Part shown: positions 8,913 to 17,421 of the stretch, piece after piece | Layout of the letters: the number at the start of each line of letters is the position of its first letter | How positions within the stretch are numbered: position 1 is the stretch's first letter | Origin: Roseivirga sp. UBA6061 | GTDB lineage: Bacteria > Bacteroidota > Bacteroidia > Cytophagales > Cyclobacteriaceae | Direction: 5' to 3' | Assembly: GCA_002427745.1 (NCBI GenBank) | Contig: DIYF01000092.1 | Span: forward strand, 62,001 to 126,000 | Length of the DNA stretch: 64,000 nucleotides | Made by a program: the position numbers and the translations under genes | The notes under the pieces: model-generated | Database searches by the model: none | What the model saw: only the letters and a program-made list of their open reading frames with translations | What the model was told of the DNA's origin: nothing

Positions 8913-10943
8913 ATGCATACCAACAGGATCTTTTCATGCCTCATTACCTTTCTATTACCCGTCACTTTTCTTCTCAGTTGTAAGTCAGAAGCTCCTGTGA
9001 GCCCCTTTTTATTAGGGCAGGGCATTGGTATCAATAGTGCTACTCTGATGGTCCATGATTTGGAAGCAGCCATCACGTACTATCAGGACAGCCTGGGTTT
9101 CAATACTTCAGGAAGTGGTGAAAAGGGATATTTCGATGGATCACTGATGACTTCGGCCCGCTTTAACAACATGTCTACACTGGAGTTTATGTCGATGGAT
9201 GACTCGGTGGAAGAGCGTACCGTACCGGCATTTATGAGGTCTTTTCTGGCATCGGGTGAGGGGGTGCGTCTTTTTTCTGTTTCAACTTCTTCTACAGACT
9301 CTGCCTTTTCTGAACTGACAGCCAGCGGTTATCAGATGGATTCCATCAGGTCTTACCGCAATAGTTCCAGAGAGCCGCAGGGCTGGTCTCGTGATAGTGG
9401 TGGGGCCACACGCAGAAGCCTTGATTTCAATGCCTCTGAACCACCGGCTCAGCTTCCGAGATTTATTGAAAGGGTTGGATATGACTACAAGGGGGTAAAT
9501 GATGACTGGAGAACCTATTATGTCTACAACAGAATGTTCAGTTCACATCCGAATGGTGTGGTAGGGATGTCGGCCGTTAAGGTGGCAGTACAAGACCTGG
9601 AGGCAGCTCAGAAGGAGTTCTCAAAAATGGGATTTGAGCTCATAGCCCGGAATGATACAACTGCGAGGTATCGGGTTTTCCGCAATCAGGAGATCCACTT
9701 AGTGGCAGCCGGGCATGATCCACGGCTGGCTGACTTTTTGGACCAGAGAGGAGAGGGCGTATTCGGGCTAAGGTTTGAGGTAGAAAACCTGGACTCTACG
9801 GCTCTGTACCTTGAAAAGAAGCTTCCGCCAGCTGCTTTGACACAAACATCTGATGAGCTCAGGGTTTTACCTGGGTATGCCTTTGGTGTACAGCTGGAGT
9901 TTGTGCAGGAACCGGAAGAGCAGGGCCTGATGGTGAGAAAGCTCAGCCCTAAGGAGGGGCTCGACAGTCTGGCAGTTTTACATGCCGGAGAGCTCTATAC
10001 CAGGTACTGCGCACTCTGCCATGGAAATGACCGGCAAGGCTATGCAGCAGACAATGCACCATCACTTCGTTCGCATTCCCTGCTGGCTACCAGCAAAAAC
10101 AACAACTTTATGAGGTATACCATTCAGTATGGCAGAGCCAACACTGCCATGGGCGGATACCTGAATACCCGTGGAGGGCCGATGGAATACATTGAAATAG
10201 AGTTGCTATTACAGTACCTGTACGAAATGGCTGAAGTAGAAGAGCCGGTAGAAGTATCCAGAGAACCCGTCATAGGTGATGTCGCGCTGGGTGCTTCGGT
10301 CTATGAAGATAACTGTGCGGTTTGTCATGGTAAGAATGGAGAAGGCGTCTCCGCTCCGGCACTGGGCAATCCCATGTTACTCGCTACGGCTACTGACCAT
10401 TTCCTGCGCTATGCCATTGCCGAAGGACGCGATGGAACACCCATGATTGCCTTCAAAGACAGTTTAAGCAGCGAGAAAATAGATGGTTTGACTGCCTTTT
10501 TAAGGAGCCGTGCCTCGGGCTGGGATATTCCTGAGCCGGATACCGTTTCTGTTCCGACTCCGGAAGAATATGTACTGAATCCCGACAGCGAGTCTCCTGT
10601 TTTCGAATTACGAGAAGGTAAGTATGTCTCTTCCGAGCAGGTAAACAAAGCGCTTCAGGACAGCCTGCGCATGATCATTCTGGATGCCCGGTCGGAGGTG
10701 GCCTGGCGTCAAATGCATATTCCGGGTTCTTTCCCTGTACCGTACTACGAAGACCCCGAGAACTTTATCAATGATATTCCCAATGACGGTACCCAGATTG
10801 TCATTTACTGTGCCTGTCCCCATGCTGCCTCGGGCCGTGTACAGAGCACTTTGAGGCGGCATGGTTTTAAGAATACCGCTATCATTGATGAGGGCATTCT
10901 GGTGTGGGCACAGATGGGTTTCCCCGTGCGTAACGGAGGCTGA
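8913..10943 (+). CDS. Five-domain lipoprotein: VOC-VOC-cyt c-cyt c-rhodanese
   Basis: A 676-residue exported lipoprotein (signal MHTNRIFSCLITFLL..., lipobox FLLSC with Cys near 23). Domains in order: a VOC/glyoxalase-type fold (about 38-150, INSATLMVHDLEAAITYYQD); a second VOC-like fold (about 215-330, GMSAVKVAVQDLEAAQKEF); cytochrome c 1 with heme motif CALCH (about 366-370) and likely Met ligand in NTAMGGYLN; cytochrome c 2 with CAVCH (about 468-472) and GTPMIAFKD; and a rhodanese domain (about 575-676) whose active loop is CACPHAAS (Cys near 633). All parts would be periplasmic or surface-facing. I know no family with this order. A redox role coupling a VOC-bound substrate or sulfur transfer to heme electron transfer is inference only. 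Transcribed alone; convergent with the next gene (12-base gap). Confidence 0.9.
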   Translation: MHTNRIFSCLITFLLPVTFLLSCKSEAPVSPFLLGQGIGINSATLMVHDLEAAITYYQDSLGFNTSGSGEKGYFDGSLMTSARFNNMSTLEFMSMDDSVEERTVPAFMRSFLASGEGVRLFSVSTSSTDSAFSELTASGYQMDSIRSYRNSSREPQGWSRDSGGATRRSLDFNASEPPAQLPRFIERVGYDYKGVNDDWRTYYVYNRMFSSHPNGVVGMSAVKVAVQDLEAAQKEFSKMGFELIARNDTTARYRVFRNQEIHLVAAGHDPRLADFLDQRGEGVFGLRFEVENLDSTALYLEKKLPPAALTQTSDELRVLPGYAFGVQLEFVQEPEEQGLMVRKLSPKEGLDSLAVLHAGELYTRYCALCHGNDRQGYAADNAPSLRSHSLLATSKNNNFMRYTIQYGRANTAMGGYLNTRGGPMEYIEIELLLQYLYEMAEVEEPVEVSREPVIGDVALGASVYEDNCAVCHGKNGEGVSAPALGNPMLLATATDHFLRYAIAEGRDGTPMIAFKDSLSSEKIDGLTAFLRSRASGWDIPEPDTVSVPTPEEYVLNPDSESPVFELREGKYVSSEQVNKALQDSLRMIILDARSEVAWRQMHIPGSFPVPYYEDPENFINDIPNDGTQIVIYCACPHAASGRVQSTLRRHGFKNTAIIDEGILVWAQMGFPVRNGG

Positions 10944-10955
10944 TACCGGTGATTT

Positions 10956-11579
10956 TCATAGTGTGAATATCAACAGGAGTCCGACTGAATTCAGGCTTTG
11001 CAGTTTTTGTTTATCGCTGATTCCGGCATTGTCGGCCGACTCAAATTTGCTGAAATCAGACTGACCCTGATAGTTGATGCCTGCGCTTACTCTGTCCAGA
11101 ACAGGAAAAATAAATCCCAGTCCAAACTCGGCTCCGAAATTCCAGCCGCTGTAGATGTCCTCCTGGATGCTGGTTTGAAATCTGTAGGCATCTTTAATGA
11201 TGTTTTGTCCATAAAAGCCCAGGTTCCCAATGACTCTGAAACCTGCTGACGTTTCAGAGTTGATGGTCAGGAGCAGCGGGACCTTGAGCAAGGTTCGTTC
11301 GTGGTAAAAATTGCCGAGCTCGTTGAAGGCATTACCCGTGAGCTCGTTTACGCCAATACCGCTGGCCAGGCCCAGTTCTTCGTTGAATCTGTAATTCAAA
11401 AGAAATGCTCCGTTGTTGCTGTTCAGATTATAGTCGGGTTGGTTGTCATTTTTCACAACTCCGTACCCGATTCCTCCATAGCCAATGAGGCTCCATTTGC
11501 GGGCAGTGTCCTCCTGAGCGTATAGCAGAGGTCCGGTCAGAAAGAAAGTGAGCATAGAAAGGCAGTAGATTTTTCTCAT
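10956..11579 (-). CDS. Outer-membrane beta-barrel protein
   Basis: The start is placed at ATG 11579 because the peptide from there (MRKIYCLSMLTFFLTGPLLYAQ) is a clean signal peptide, whereas the upstream in-frame Met lacks one. The mature part of about 185 residues consists of alternating strands: KWSLIGYGGIGYGVV, GAFLLNYRFNEELGLASGIG, RVIGNLGFYGQNII, GWNFGAEFGLGFIFPVL and RVSAGINYQGQSDFS. It ends in a strand with a terminal aromatic/hydrophobic pattern (VGLLLIFTL). This is the usual porin-like or PF13568-type small barrel of Bacteroidota. Cargo or function is unknown. Confidence 0.78.
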   Translation of the reverse strand: MRKIYCLSMLTFFLTGPLLYAQEDTARKWSLIGYGGIGYGVVKNDNQPDYNLNSNNGAFLLNYRFNEELGLASGIGVNELTGNAFNELGNFYHERTLLKVPLLLTINSETSAGFRVIGNLGFYGQNIIKDAYRFQTSIQEDIYSGWNFGAEFGLGFIFPVLDRVSAGINYQGQSDFSKFESADNAGISDKQKLQSLNSVGLLLIFTL

Positions 11580-11975
11580 GATTTTTCGTTTTTGTCCAGT
11601 GTTTACACAGGCATTCACGCATACGGCCCCGACAATCAGGGCTAAGGCTCAGAGCAGCTTAAAGCGGGATGGTAGCCACGCTTTTTCGGCCTGAACGAGA
11701 TAAGTCATAGGTGATTTCCTGTGACAAACCGGACACAACAACCAATCCAAACACCTTGATTAATGGGGTTTTTAGGAGTTTTTAACAGATGGATATGCTT
11801 CTGTAGCCTTTGCCGGGAATAGCATAAACCAGTTGATGAACCTATGGTGAACTCATACAATGAGAGGAGCTTCTTTCAGAAGGAAGGAATAAAGAACAAG
11901 AAGAACAGACGCCTGTTAAAGGATAAACCCGGAGGTGGATTGGTAAGGAGCTGAACAGTGGGTATATGTAGTCCT
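11580..11975. other. Gene-free spacer
   Basis: About 400 bases between two leftward genes. No open frame with protein-like composition, no strong hairpin and no repeat shared with other spacers was seen. The promoter of the barrel-protein gene should lie at its left end. Confidence 0.5.
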
Positions 11976-12479
11976 TTAACCTCGCTTCTTTATTTTTTCT
12001 TTGATGTTCTCAGAGTATTCCAAAAGTATTGAAGAGCTTTTTATTGCTTTTGCCAATCCCAGGAGTTTGAGTTTCATAGGGCCTTTTAATGCTTTCAGAC
12101 GCTCAGAATCACCGGCACTTAAGTGTTTCTTTTCATGGATTAAGTCCTTAATACCGACCATTGCAGATTCAATCTCTCTGCTTTCGCAGGTTGGAAGTTC
12201 ACTCCAGTAAAGCTCCCAGAACCTTTTATAGCTTGTCAAAAATGAATCAGACTGGATGTCGTCATTCAGCACAAGCTCTGAAACAACTTTCAGGGTTTCT
12301 GTATAGAGCTTGTTCTGGTACTCCCAGAAGCCTTTCAGGTTTTCGAGAAGGAATTGATATTCCTTTTGCTCTATCTCCTTTTTTCTGTTTTGAATGGCCA
12401 GATACCAATTGCCCATTAATCCTATCAAAGCAACTATAATTGTGGCACTGGCTGATATTATAGTAACTATGTCTTTCAA
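11976..12479 (-). CDS. Hypothetical N-anchored helical protein
   Basis: A 167-residue protein with an apparent TTG start at 12479 (no early in-frame ATG). An N-terminal transmembrane helix (about residues 5-29, VTIISASATIIVALIGLMGNW) is followed by a long Lys/Glu-rich helical region likely to form coiled coil (IQNRKKEIEQKEYQFLLENL and onward). The topology, one anchor plus a cytoplasmic helical tail, is common in uncharacterised phage-defence-associated or scaffold proteins, but no defence gene adjoins it. Function unknown. Confidence 0.6.
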   Translation of the reverse strand: MKDIVTIISASATIIVALIGLMGNWYLAIQNRKKEIEQKEYQFLLENLKGFWEYQNKLYTETLKVVSELVLNDDIQSDSFLTSYKRFWELYWSELPTCESREIESAMVGIKDLIHEKKHLSAGDSERLKALKGPMKLKLLGLAKAIKSSSILLEYSENIKEKIKKRG

Positions 12480-12585
12480 TCCGTTAGTGAATTTATTGCC
12501 TGATTATAACCTGACTGAAAACTAGAGAATAGTACGGGTTATTTAAAGAAAACAACCTGAGTAAATCTTATAAAGTAAAATTTTG

Positions 12586-12981
12586 CTATAGTTCTTCCAC
12601 CAACTGAATGTTGTTGCCGCAGGTATCATTGAACACAGCCACTTTTACCACGCCCATTTCTGTTGGTTTCATACTGAATTCCACTCCCAGCTCAACCAGT
12701 CGGTCGTATTCTCCCTGAACATCGTCTACATCAAACTGGGTCCAGGGATACCCGGCTTCTCTCAGTGCATCCTGAAAGACTTTGGCTGGTTCGAAATGAA
12801 GAGGCGCAGGCTCCAGTACAAGCTCAGGCCCGTCCTGAGCGTCTCTGGAAACCACTGTCAGCCACCGGTTACCGCCTCCCAGCGGAGTGTCTTTCTTTTT
12901 GATAAATCCGAGTTTTTCAGTGTAAAACTTCAGTGCTTTTTCCTGGTCAAGAACCGGAATACTAATAACGGTAACCCTCAT
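12586..12981 (-). CDS. VOC-family (glyoxalase/bleomycin-resistance-like) protein
   Basis: A 131-residue single-domain VOC protein with the two beta-alpha-beta-beta-beta halves: VTVISIPVLDQEKALKFYTE, then WTQFDVDDVQGEYDRLVELG and the closing FNDTCGNNIQLVEEL with the terminal Glu typical of the metal site. Cytoplasmic. It lies 31 bases downstream of an AraC-type regulator gene and should be its operon partner; this AraC+VOC pairing is common. Substrate unknown. Confidence 0.88.
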   Translation of the reverse strand: MRVTVISIPVLDQEKALKFYTEKLGFIKKKDTPLGGGNRWLTVVSRDAQDGPELVLEPAPLHFEPAKVFQDALREAGYPWTQFDVDDVQGEYDRLVELGVEFSMKPTEMGVVKVAVFNDTCGNNIQLVEEL

Positions 12982-13012
12982 TTTTGATATGCTTTATTTG
13001 ATGTGCTAAAAT

Positions 13013-13417
13013 TCAGGATTCGGATTTCAGCATGCTTCTCGAAAGTTGCTCTTTTTGAAAGGTGCTTGGCGATTTTCCTGTTTTGGATTTGAACAGGCTG
13101 CTAAAGGAACCTAAGCTTTCAAACCCAACGGCAAAACAAGCTTCCGTGACCGAAAGCCCCTTCTCCAGATGGGTCTTAGACATTTCTATGCGCTTGTCTA
13201 TCAGGTATTGTCTTGGTGTCTGGCCATAATACCTTTTAAAAAGGCGCAGGAGGTGATACTTGGAAATGCAATGGGTTTGTGAAAGCAGGTCCAGGTTCAA
13301 ATCTGCTTCATAGTGGTGATTGATGTGATTGCGGACTGCAATAACAGCATCCAACTGGGCCTGGTTTTTATAAATGGCCCCTTTGAGTATACTTAGCTGC
13401 TCCTGGTAAGATGTCAT
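13013..13417 (-). CDS. AraC-family transcriptional regulator (short form)
   Basis: The start is set at ATG 13417 (MTSYQEQLSIL), giving 134 residues; an alternative start at 13471 adds 18 unconserved-looking residues. The whole protein is close to a bare AraC DNA-binding domain. The first HTH is LDLLSQTHCISKYHLLRLFK and the second VTEACFAVGFESLGSFSSLF, with the typical GKSPSTFQK end. There is no ligand-binding domain beyond a short N-terminal helix. It precedes the VOC gene by 31 bases on the same strand and probably regulates that operon. Confidence 0.87.
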   Translation of the reverse strand: MTSYQEQLSILKGAIYKNQAQLDAVIAVRNHINHHYEADLNLDLLSQTHCISKYHLLRLFKRYYGQTPRQYLIDKRIEMSKTHLEKGLSVTEACFAVGFESLGSFSSLFKSKTGKSPSTFQKEQLSRSMLKSES

Positions 13418-13556
13418 TCTTTTGTCGTAGATATTTTTACCAAAGCCCTGGCCCGTCAGGACGGAGGCCAAAGCGCTTTTATCTTGTCTTAAGATACTGA
13501 TTTAAGAGAAAAGAAACTCTTGTAAGCAAAACAGAGAAGCCGGGAATTTTTGAGGA

Positions 13557-14177
13557 TCAAATAGTGAAGCCTACAAACAGTCCTAAGTAGCTGCTGTTAA
13601 CGGTCCCAATAGCAGAACCGCTTTGCAGTTGCACGTCAGACCGTGGAATATGATTGTATTCCAGACCAAGCCTCGACTTACGTAATTGAATGCCCCCTCG
13701 TACGAGAAAACCGATTTTGTAGTTCACCGGTACTTCAAAGCTTTTGTCAGGCGGGGGAATCGTACTGACATCGAAGACCTCTACTGAATTCGCTATCAGG
13801 TAAGGCCCCATACCGAGCCCGAGGTAGGGGCGAAAGAAGAGTTTTCTGAAAATCCTTCTTTCATTCCACTGGTACTGAAAAGTAGCAACAGCTGAAAGGA
13901 AACCATCATCAAACTCTTCATCGATAAGGTATCGGGTATCATCAGCGTTTTCATAGGACTGCATGTTGACGGTAACACTCAGCCTTAACCCGACAGACGC
14001 GTGGTTCGAAACCCTTAAACGAGGTTCTGCATTGAGAAATAAGCCTACATTTCTGGCTTTTGAGAGTAGTCTTACCCCGGCTTCTACGCCAATTTCTGTG
14101 TTGGCTCTTTCCTGGGCATTCAGGCTGAAACAGCAGATGAATAAGCTGTAAAGAAGAAGCAGGGTACTCCTGAGCAT
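13557..14177 (-). CDS. Outer-membrane beta-barrel protein
   Basis: A 206-residue exported protein with signal peptide MLRSTLLLLYSLFICCFSLNAQ. The mature chain shows successive amphipathic strands: TEIGVEAGVRLLS, NVGLFLNAEPRLRVSN, ASVGLRLSVTVNM, RPYLGLGMGPYLIA, YKIGFLVRGGIQLR and the C-terminal strand SSYLGLFVGFTI ending in a hydrophobic residue. This fits an eight-stranded OmpX/OmpW-like barrel. It lies 86 bases upstream of the short AraC gene on the same strand, but coupling is not obvious. Confidence 0.75.
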   Translation of the reverse strand: MLRSTLLLLYSLFICCFSLNAQERANTEIGVEAGVRLLSKARNVGLFLNAEPRLRVSNHASVGLRLSVTVNMQSYENADDTRYLIDEEFDDGFLSAVATFQYQWNERRIFRKLFFRPYLGLGMGPYLIANSVEVFDVSTIPPPDKSFEVPVNYKIGFLVRGGIQLRKSRLGLEYNHIPRSDVQLQSGSAIGTVNSSYLGLFVGFTI

Positions 14178-14280
14178 GGTGCTTTTATGATAGAACCATG
14201 ATTAGGGGAAAAAATTGTAGGGAGCTGATCAGGAAACAGGAATATTCCGAATCGCGAACAAAAGTAGTGAGGCCAAAGGT

Positions 14281-15147
14281 TCACAGGATCGCTTTGATTC
14301 CCTCTTTCAACTCGTAAAGTTCCAGGACCTGCTTGTCGGTAAACGGTTTATTGAAAATGGCCAGTTCATCCATCAGACCGCTAAAGTTCAGTCCCAGGAA
14401 AATCTTTGACTTCTCCCGTTCCCAGGTGAATGGATCGTCTATTCCCTCTATTGTCCCCACCTTTTGCCCGTTCAGATAAAGGTTTGCCAGACTGTTTACA
14501 GTGCCCAGATCTTTAAAGGATATAAGCACGTGTGTCCAGTTGCCTCTGGTAAATGCATTTGCCTTAATGCTGACAAGCCTCTTTTCAAAAACGCTTTTGA
14601 CGGATGAATTGAGCGTATCCAGGGTCCAGGCATTTTTATCACCAAAAACACCCAGTCTGAAGTCTTTTGGATCTTCATCCGTGAAATCTACCCAGATCGA
14701 TGCATCATTGAAGTTTGTGTCAGTAATTTGTACGGGGTCTGTATAGCCATCCAAATCTTTTGAGGGTTCAACACTTAACCAAAATGAAATTGTGCCGGAC
14801 CAGTTTTCCAGATGATAGGCTATGTTGTCCTGGCCTTGATAATAGACTACGGTGTCACTTTTCCGGCCAAATTCCAATGAACTGCCTGACCAACCTTTTC
14901 CCTCAACGATGCGGTGATCAGTGTTTTTTATACCCTTTCTTATTCCTTCCAGATTTCTCCCGGAATTAACATAGCTGGCTTTAGCCGCGTAGATATCAGG
15001 GTCACCTATGGCAAAGTCTGCTGTGGTGCCCTGATCAAAAGAAGCGTAGAAAGTCAGGGCTTCCTTAAGATCTGTATGCGTACCGGACTGGCAGGAGAAA
15101 AGCAGGAGGAATAAAAGTCCCGGGAAGATATTACAAAAGCCTTTCAT
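14281..15147 (-). CDS. LamG/concanavalin-like lipoprotein
   Basis: A 288-residue lipoprotein (MKGFCNIFPGLLFLLLFSCQ, lipobox LFSC). The mature part is one LamG/laminin-G-like jelly roll: ALTFYASFDQG at the start, SGTISFWLSVEPSKDL, RGNWTHVLISFKDLG, NLYLNGQKVGTIEG and FSGLMDELAIFNKPFTDKQV, the last being the classical closing motif GxxDEVxIYNRAL. Such domains bind glycans or act as adhesive surface modules. No catalytic domain is attached. The gene stands alone upstream of a 439-base spacer. Confidence 0.85.
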   Translation of the reverse strand: MKGFCNIFPGLLFLLLFSCQSGTHTDLKEALTFYASFDQGTTADFAIGDPDIYAAKASYVNSGRNLEGIRKGIKNTDHRIVEGKGWSGSSLEFGRKSDTVVYYQGQDNIAYHLENWSGTISFWLSVEPSKDLDGYTDPVQITDTNFNDASIWVDFTDEDPKDFRLGVFGDKNAWTLDTLNSSVKSVFEKRLVSIKANAFTRGNWTHVLISFKDLGTVNSLANLYLNGQKVGTIEGIDDPFTWEREKSKIFLGLNFSGLMDELAIFNKPFTDKQVLELYELKEGIKAIL

Positions 15148-15586
15148 TTTTGAGTTGGGTTAGAAGCGTCACTGATATCTTAGACTCAAAGGAAGAAGGA
15201 TTAAGCGAAAGCAGACAGTAGCGTGTATGAGGACTTTTGAAGGCATGGGATGAAAATTTTTCATCGAAATGCTGTGGTGGACTCAGGTCAGGAGTTAGGG
15301 TAGAGTACCGGAGGTCAGACATGAAAAACTTCTTGTTTTCAAATGCCTGCTATAAAGGAGGAGATGAATAACCAGTCCGCCCGAACCCCTTTATCCACAA
15401 CAATAATCGTTGATTCACAACATATTATACTTTGATATAGAATAAATATTTACGTTGAGGAGACCTAGTGGTAGAGCTTTTTGACCCGGAGGGTTGTAAT
15501 CACAAGACCCTTTAAGACGGATTGACGGTATAAACATGTCATATCCGGAAACCACTTTTAATTCTTAACCATTAAATACAAATGCC
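15148..15586. other. Long divergent spacer before the lectin-like gene
   Basis: This stretch separates the leftward LamG lipoprotein and the rightward lectin-like gene and should hold both promoters. An AT-rich segment at 15400-15455 is the likeliest promoter area, but no box spacing was good enough to call. A frame over 15131-15322 has no protein-like features. Nothing else was seen. Confidence 0.4.
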
Positions 15587-16609
15587 ATGAGTAACAGTAC
15601 TGCACAGACCACCGGAGATACACCTGATAGACGCGTCACGCTCAACTACGGTAACATTCCATCGGGCTGTCCTATGTACGCCATTAACACTATGTATGGC
15701 GTGGGTTCCACGGCTGTTGATGGAATACAGGTGAACCCCGATTATTCATTGCAGGTTGGAGGTGGTTATGGTATGAATGATGATGGGGCAGAAGCTACTT
15801 TTGGTACCTGTCCTAACCTGCCTCCGGACCTGCCGGATTCGCTAAAGGTTTTAGGTAGTGGCGGCATTACTAAAATCAATGTTTACTATACTGGGTCCGG
15901 CCCTTTGACAGGCCTGGAGATACATACTGTTAATGGGGACCCGTTTGTTGTGGGAGACACCAGCGGTCAGCCACTTGTTAAACTGTCTGATATCAGGCCG
16001 CTTTATATGGGTTTTCATACCAGTAGCGAAGGCAAAGTAGATGGTATATCCATAGATTGTATCGAGAACTACCAGGCCCCGGAACTGATAGCGCAAGGCC
16101 AGCAAGTGATCTTCGGTTCCCGGGTTGCGGGACTTCCTTATCCGAAGTATTCAGACAACGATCTCGGAAGAGTGGCACAGGCCATTGGTTTTCTCAATGA
16201 TGTATATCGAGGTAATCGTATCAATGCGAGTATGCTGGTGTCATGGATAGATAGAGTAACCTCTATGTTGTTGTATGACGATGTTGGACACTATGAACAG
16301 GACGTCATCAAGGCTGCCATTCAAAATGTTGGCTCCACTCCGATTAAAGAGACCGTGCCCGCTGGCAATGTGATGGTGTACTCAGCTCAGGCGATGGATT
16401 TATATAAAAGTGGGCACCTATACTGGTTTTTGCCTAGCAGGGCCTCTTCAGGAGGGCGTTATGATGATATTTCCAGTTCAGCAAGCGGATTAAGTTATCA
16501 GGGCTATTATGATATCACCGCCTCAGTTCAGGCTGAGTTTCCTGCCATAAGACCTTACAAAGAGGTTAAGAATGGGTGGATGTATTACAGCAAAACAGAG
16601 CAGGGATAG
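15587..16609 (+). CDS. Putative jacalin-like lectin-containing protein
   Basis: A 340-residue protein without signal peptide (MSNSTAQTTGDTPDRRVTL). The central region (about 40-150) resembles a jacalin-type beta-prism. It has Gly-rich start VGGGYGMNDDG, a strand pair ITKINVYYTGSGPLTGLEI, and the closing LYMGFHTSSEGKVDGISI that resembles the jacalin GFxGRxGxxxDxIG ending. The C-terminal half (about 155-340) is unfamiliar, with LPYPKYSDNDLGRVAQAIGF and VPAGNVMVYSAQAMDLYKSG. The lectin assignment is inference from pattern only. The gene stands alone with a long 5' spacer and a hairpin after the stop. Confidence 0.6.
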   Translation: MSNSTAQTTGDTPDRRVTLNYGNIPSGCPMYAINTMYGVGSTAVDGIQVNPDYSLQVGGGYGMNDDGAEATFGTCPNLPPDLPDSLKVLGSGGITKINVYYTGSGPLTGLEIHTVNGDPFVVGDTSGQPLVKLSDIRPLYMGFHTSSEGKVDGISIDCIENYQAPELIAQGQQVIFGSRVAGLPYPKYSDNDLGRVAQAIGFLNDVYRGNRINASMLVSWIDRVTSMLLYDDVGHYEQDVIKAAIQNVGSTPIKETVPAGNVMVYSAQAMDLYKSGHLYWFLPSRASSGGRYDDISSSASGLSYQGYYDITASVQAEFPAIRPYKEVKNGWMYYSKTEQG

Positions 16610-16695
16610 GTAGGGGCAGATGGCTTGCGTGTCTCTCTATGGCAGACATAGGCAGGGCTCCTGACAGTATTTTTGGAATATAAGCGAAAGAAACT

Positions 16696-16716
16696 GGCGT
16701 GATTAAAAACCACGCC
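16696..16716. terminator. Hairpin between convergent genes
   Basis: GGCGTG - 9 nt - CACGCC, with an A-rich loop, lies between the lectin-like gene (rightward) and the SRPBCC gene (leftward). It has no long T-run, so its terminator role rests mainly on position. Confidence 0.45.
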
Positions 16717-16738
16717 TGATAGAAGATTAAGTCCGCTT

Positions 16739-17362
16739 TTAAAGCTTCTGGATATAGTTTTCCAGAATCTTGCCCCCGAAAAGATTGATCAGGTTTTCGG
16801 CAATGTCAACATTCAGGGCTTGCTCAAAGCCCGCAATGTTCATTTTTATGACTTCCTCGCTTTCGCCAGTGAAGTGAGTGTCCCATTGTAAAACAGTCTT
16901 TCCTCCTTTCTTTTTAAGCGTAATGATACCCAGAGACTGCTGTAAACCGAATAGATTTGGCTCATCGGCCAAAGAGGCATAGCCTTTATTGGCTTCATAC
17001 CACAGGATGGTCTCGCTATGGTTGGTCACTTCACCGCCTTCCTCCATGGGGTGAAAATAGCAGGTGTAGTCAGTACATTCTTTTTCAGGGTTGTAGTTGG
17101 CATCGAGCCTTTTTAATCCGGAACTATATTCCGGCATGCGCTCGAGCTTCCCAATCAAAGCCCAGACTTCATTGACAGAAGCATTCAGCTCCAAAGTTAT
17201 GCTGTTTCTCAGCGGACTGGCTACAAAATCACTGGCTCTCGGGTAAAGTGCCGTTGCTTCTTTTTCAGTTTGTTCAGGTTTGTGTTCACTCATTTTCAGT
17301 TTGTTTTGATTACCGCAGCTGCTCAGAATGATCAGTGCCGGTAAGATGAATAGTTGCCTCAT
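16739..17362 (-). CDS. SRPBCC-fold lipoprotein
   Basis: Start at ATG 17362 gives a lipoprotein signal (MRQLFILPALIILSSCGNQ, lipobox LSSC) and 207 residues. The mature domain is a START/polyketide-cyclase-like SRPBCC fold: the opening strand SITLELNASVNEVWALIGKL, then MPEYSSGLKRL, and a final helix FEQALNVDIAENLINLFGG. SRPBCC domains bind hydrophobic ligands; export as a lipoprotein is less usual. The upstream spacer contains a TGACA-N6-TGTCA palindrome (17406-17421) shared with two other genes of the window, and the WYL regulator gene lies just upstream. Confidence 0.82.
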   Translation of the reverse strand: MRQLFILPALIILSSCGNQNKLKMSEHKPEQTEKEATALYPRASDFVASPLRNSITLELNASVNEVWALIGKLERMPEYSSGLKRLDANYNPEKECTDYTCYFHPMEEGGEVTNHSETILWYEANKGYASLADEPNLFGLQQSLGIITLKKKGGKTVLQWDTHFTGESEEVIKMNIAGFEQALNVDIAENLINLFGGKILENYIQKL

Positions 17363-17405
17363 TTGTGTTGTTTGATTTATTTGAGGCAATGATCGAGCAG
17401 GGGAG

Positions 17406-17421
17406 TGACAGCCCTGTGTCA
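17406..17421. promoter_or_regulatory. TGACA-N6-TGTCA palindrome, copy A
   Basis: TGACA GCCCTG TGTCA, centred about 51 bases before the SRPBCC start and overlapping the last codon (stop) of the WYL regulator gene. The flank continues AACTTTGTT exactly as in copy B at 26315-26330. Probable operator of the adjacent WYL regulator (inference). Confidence 0.65.

Noticed and set aside
15131-15322. 63-codon leftward frame upstream of the LamG lipoprotein
   Set aside because: No signal, no motif, overlaps the start of the lipoprotein gene and reads as promoter region.
15410-15434. TTG ... TATACTTTG as promoter of the lectin-like gene
   Set aside because: The spacer is only about 15 bases, too short for the Bacteroidota -33/-7 arrangement.
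15457-15512. Segment resembling part of a tRNA (GTGGTAGAGC ... CCCGGAGGG)
   Set aside because: The D-stem partner, acceptor stem, T-arm with GGTTCGA and CCA are all missing, and the anticodon stem does not pair, so this is a chance match.
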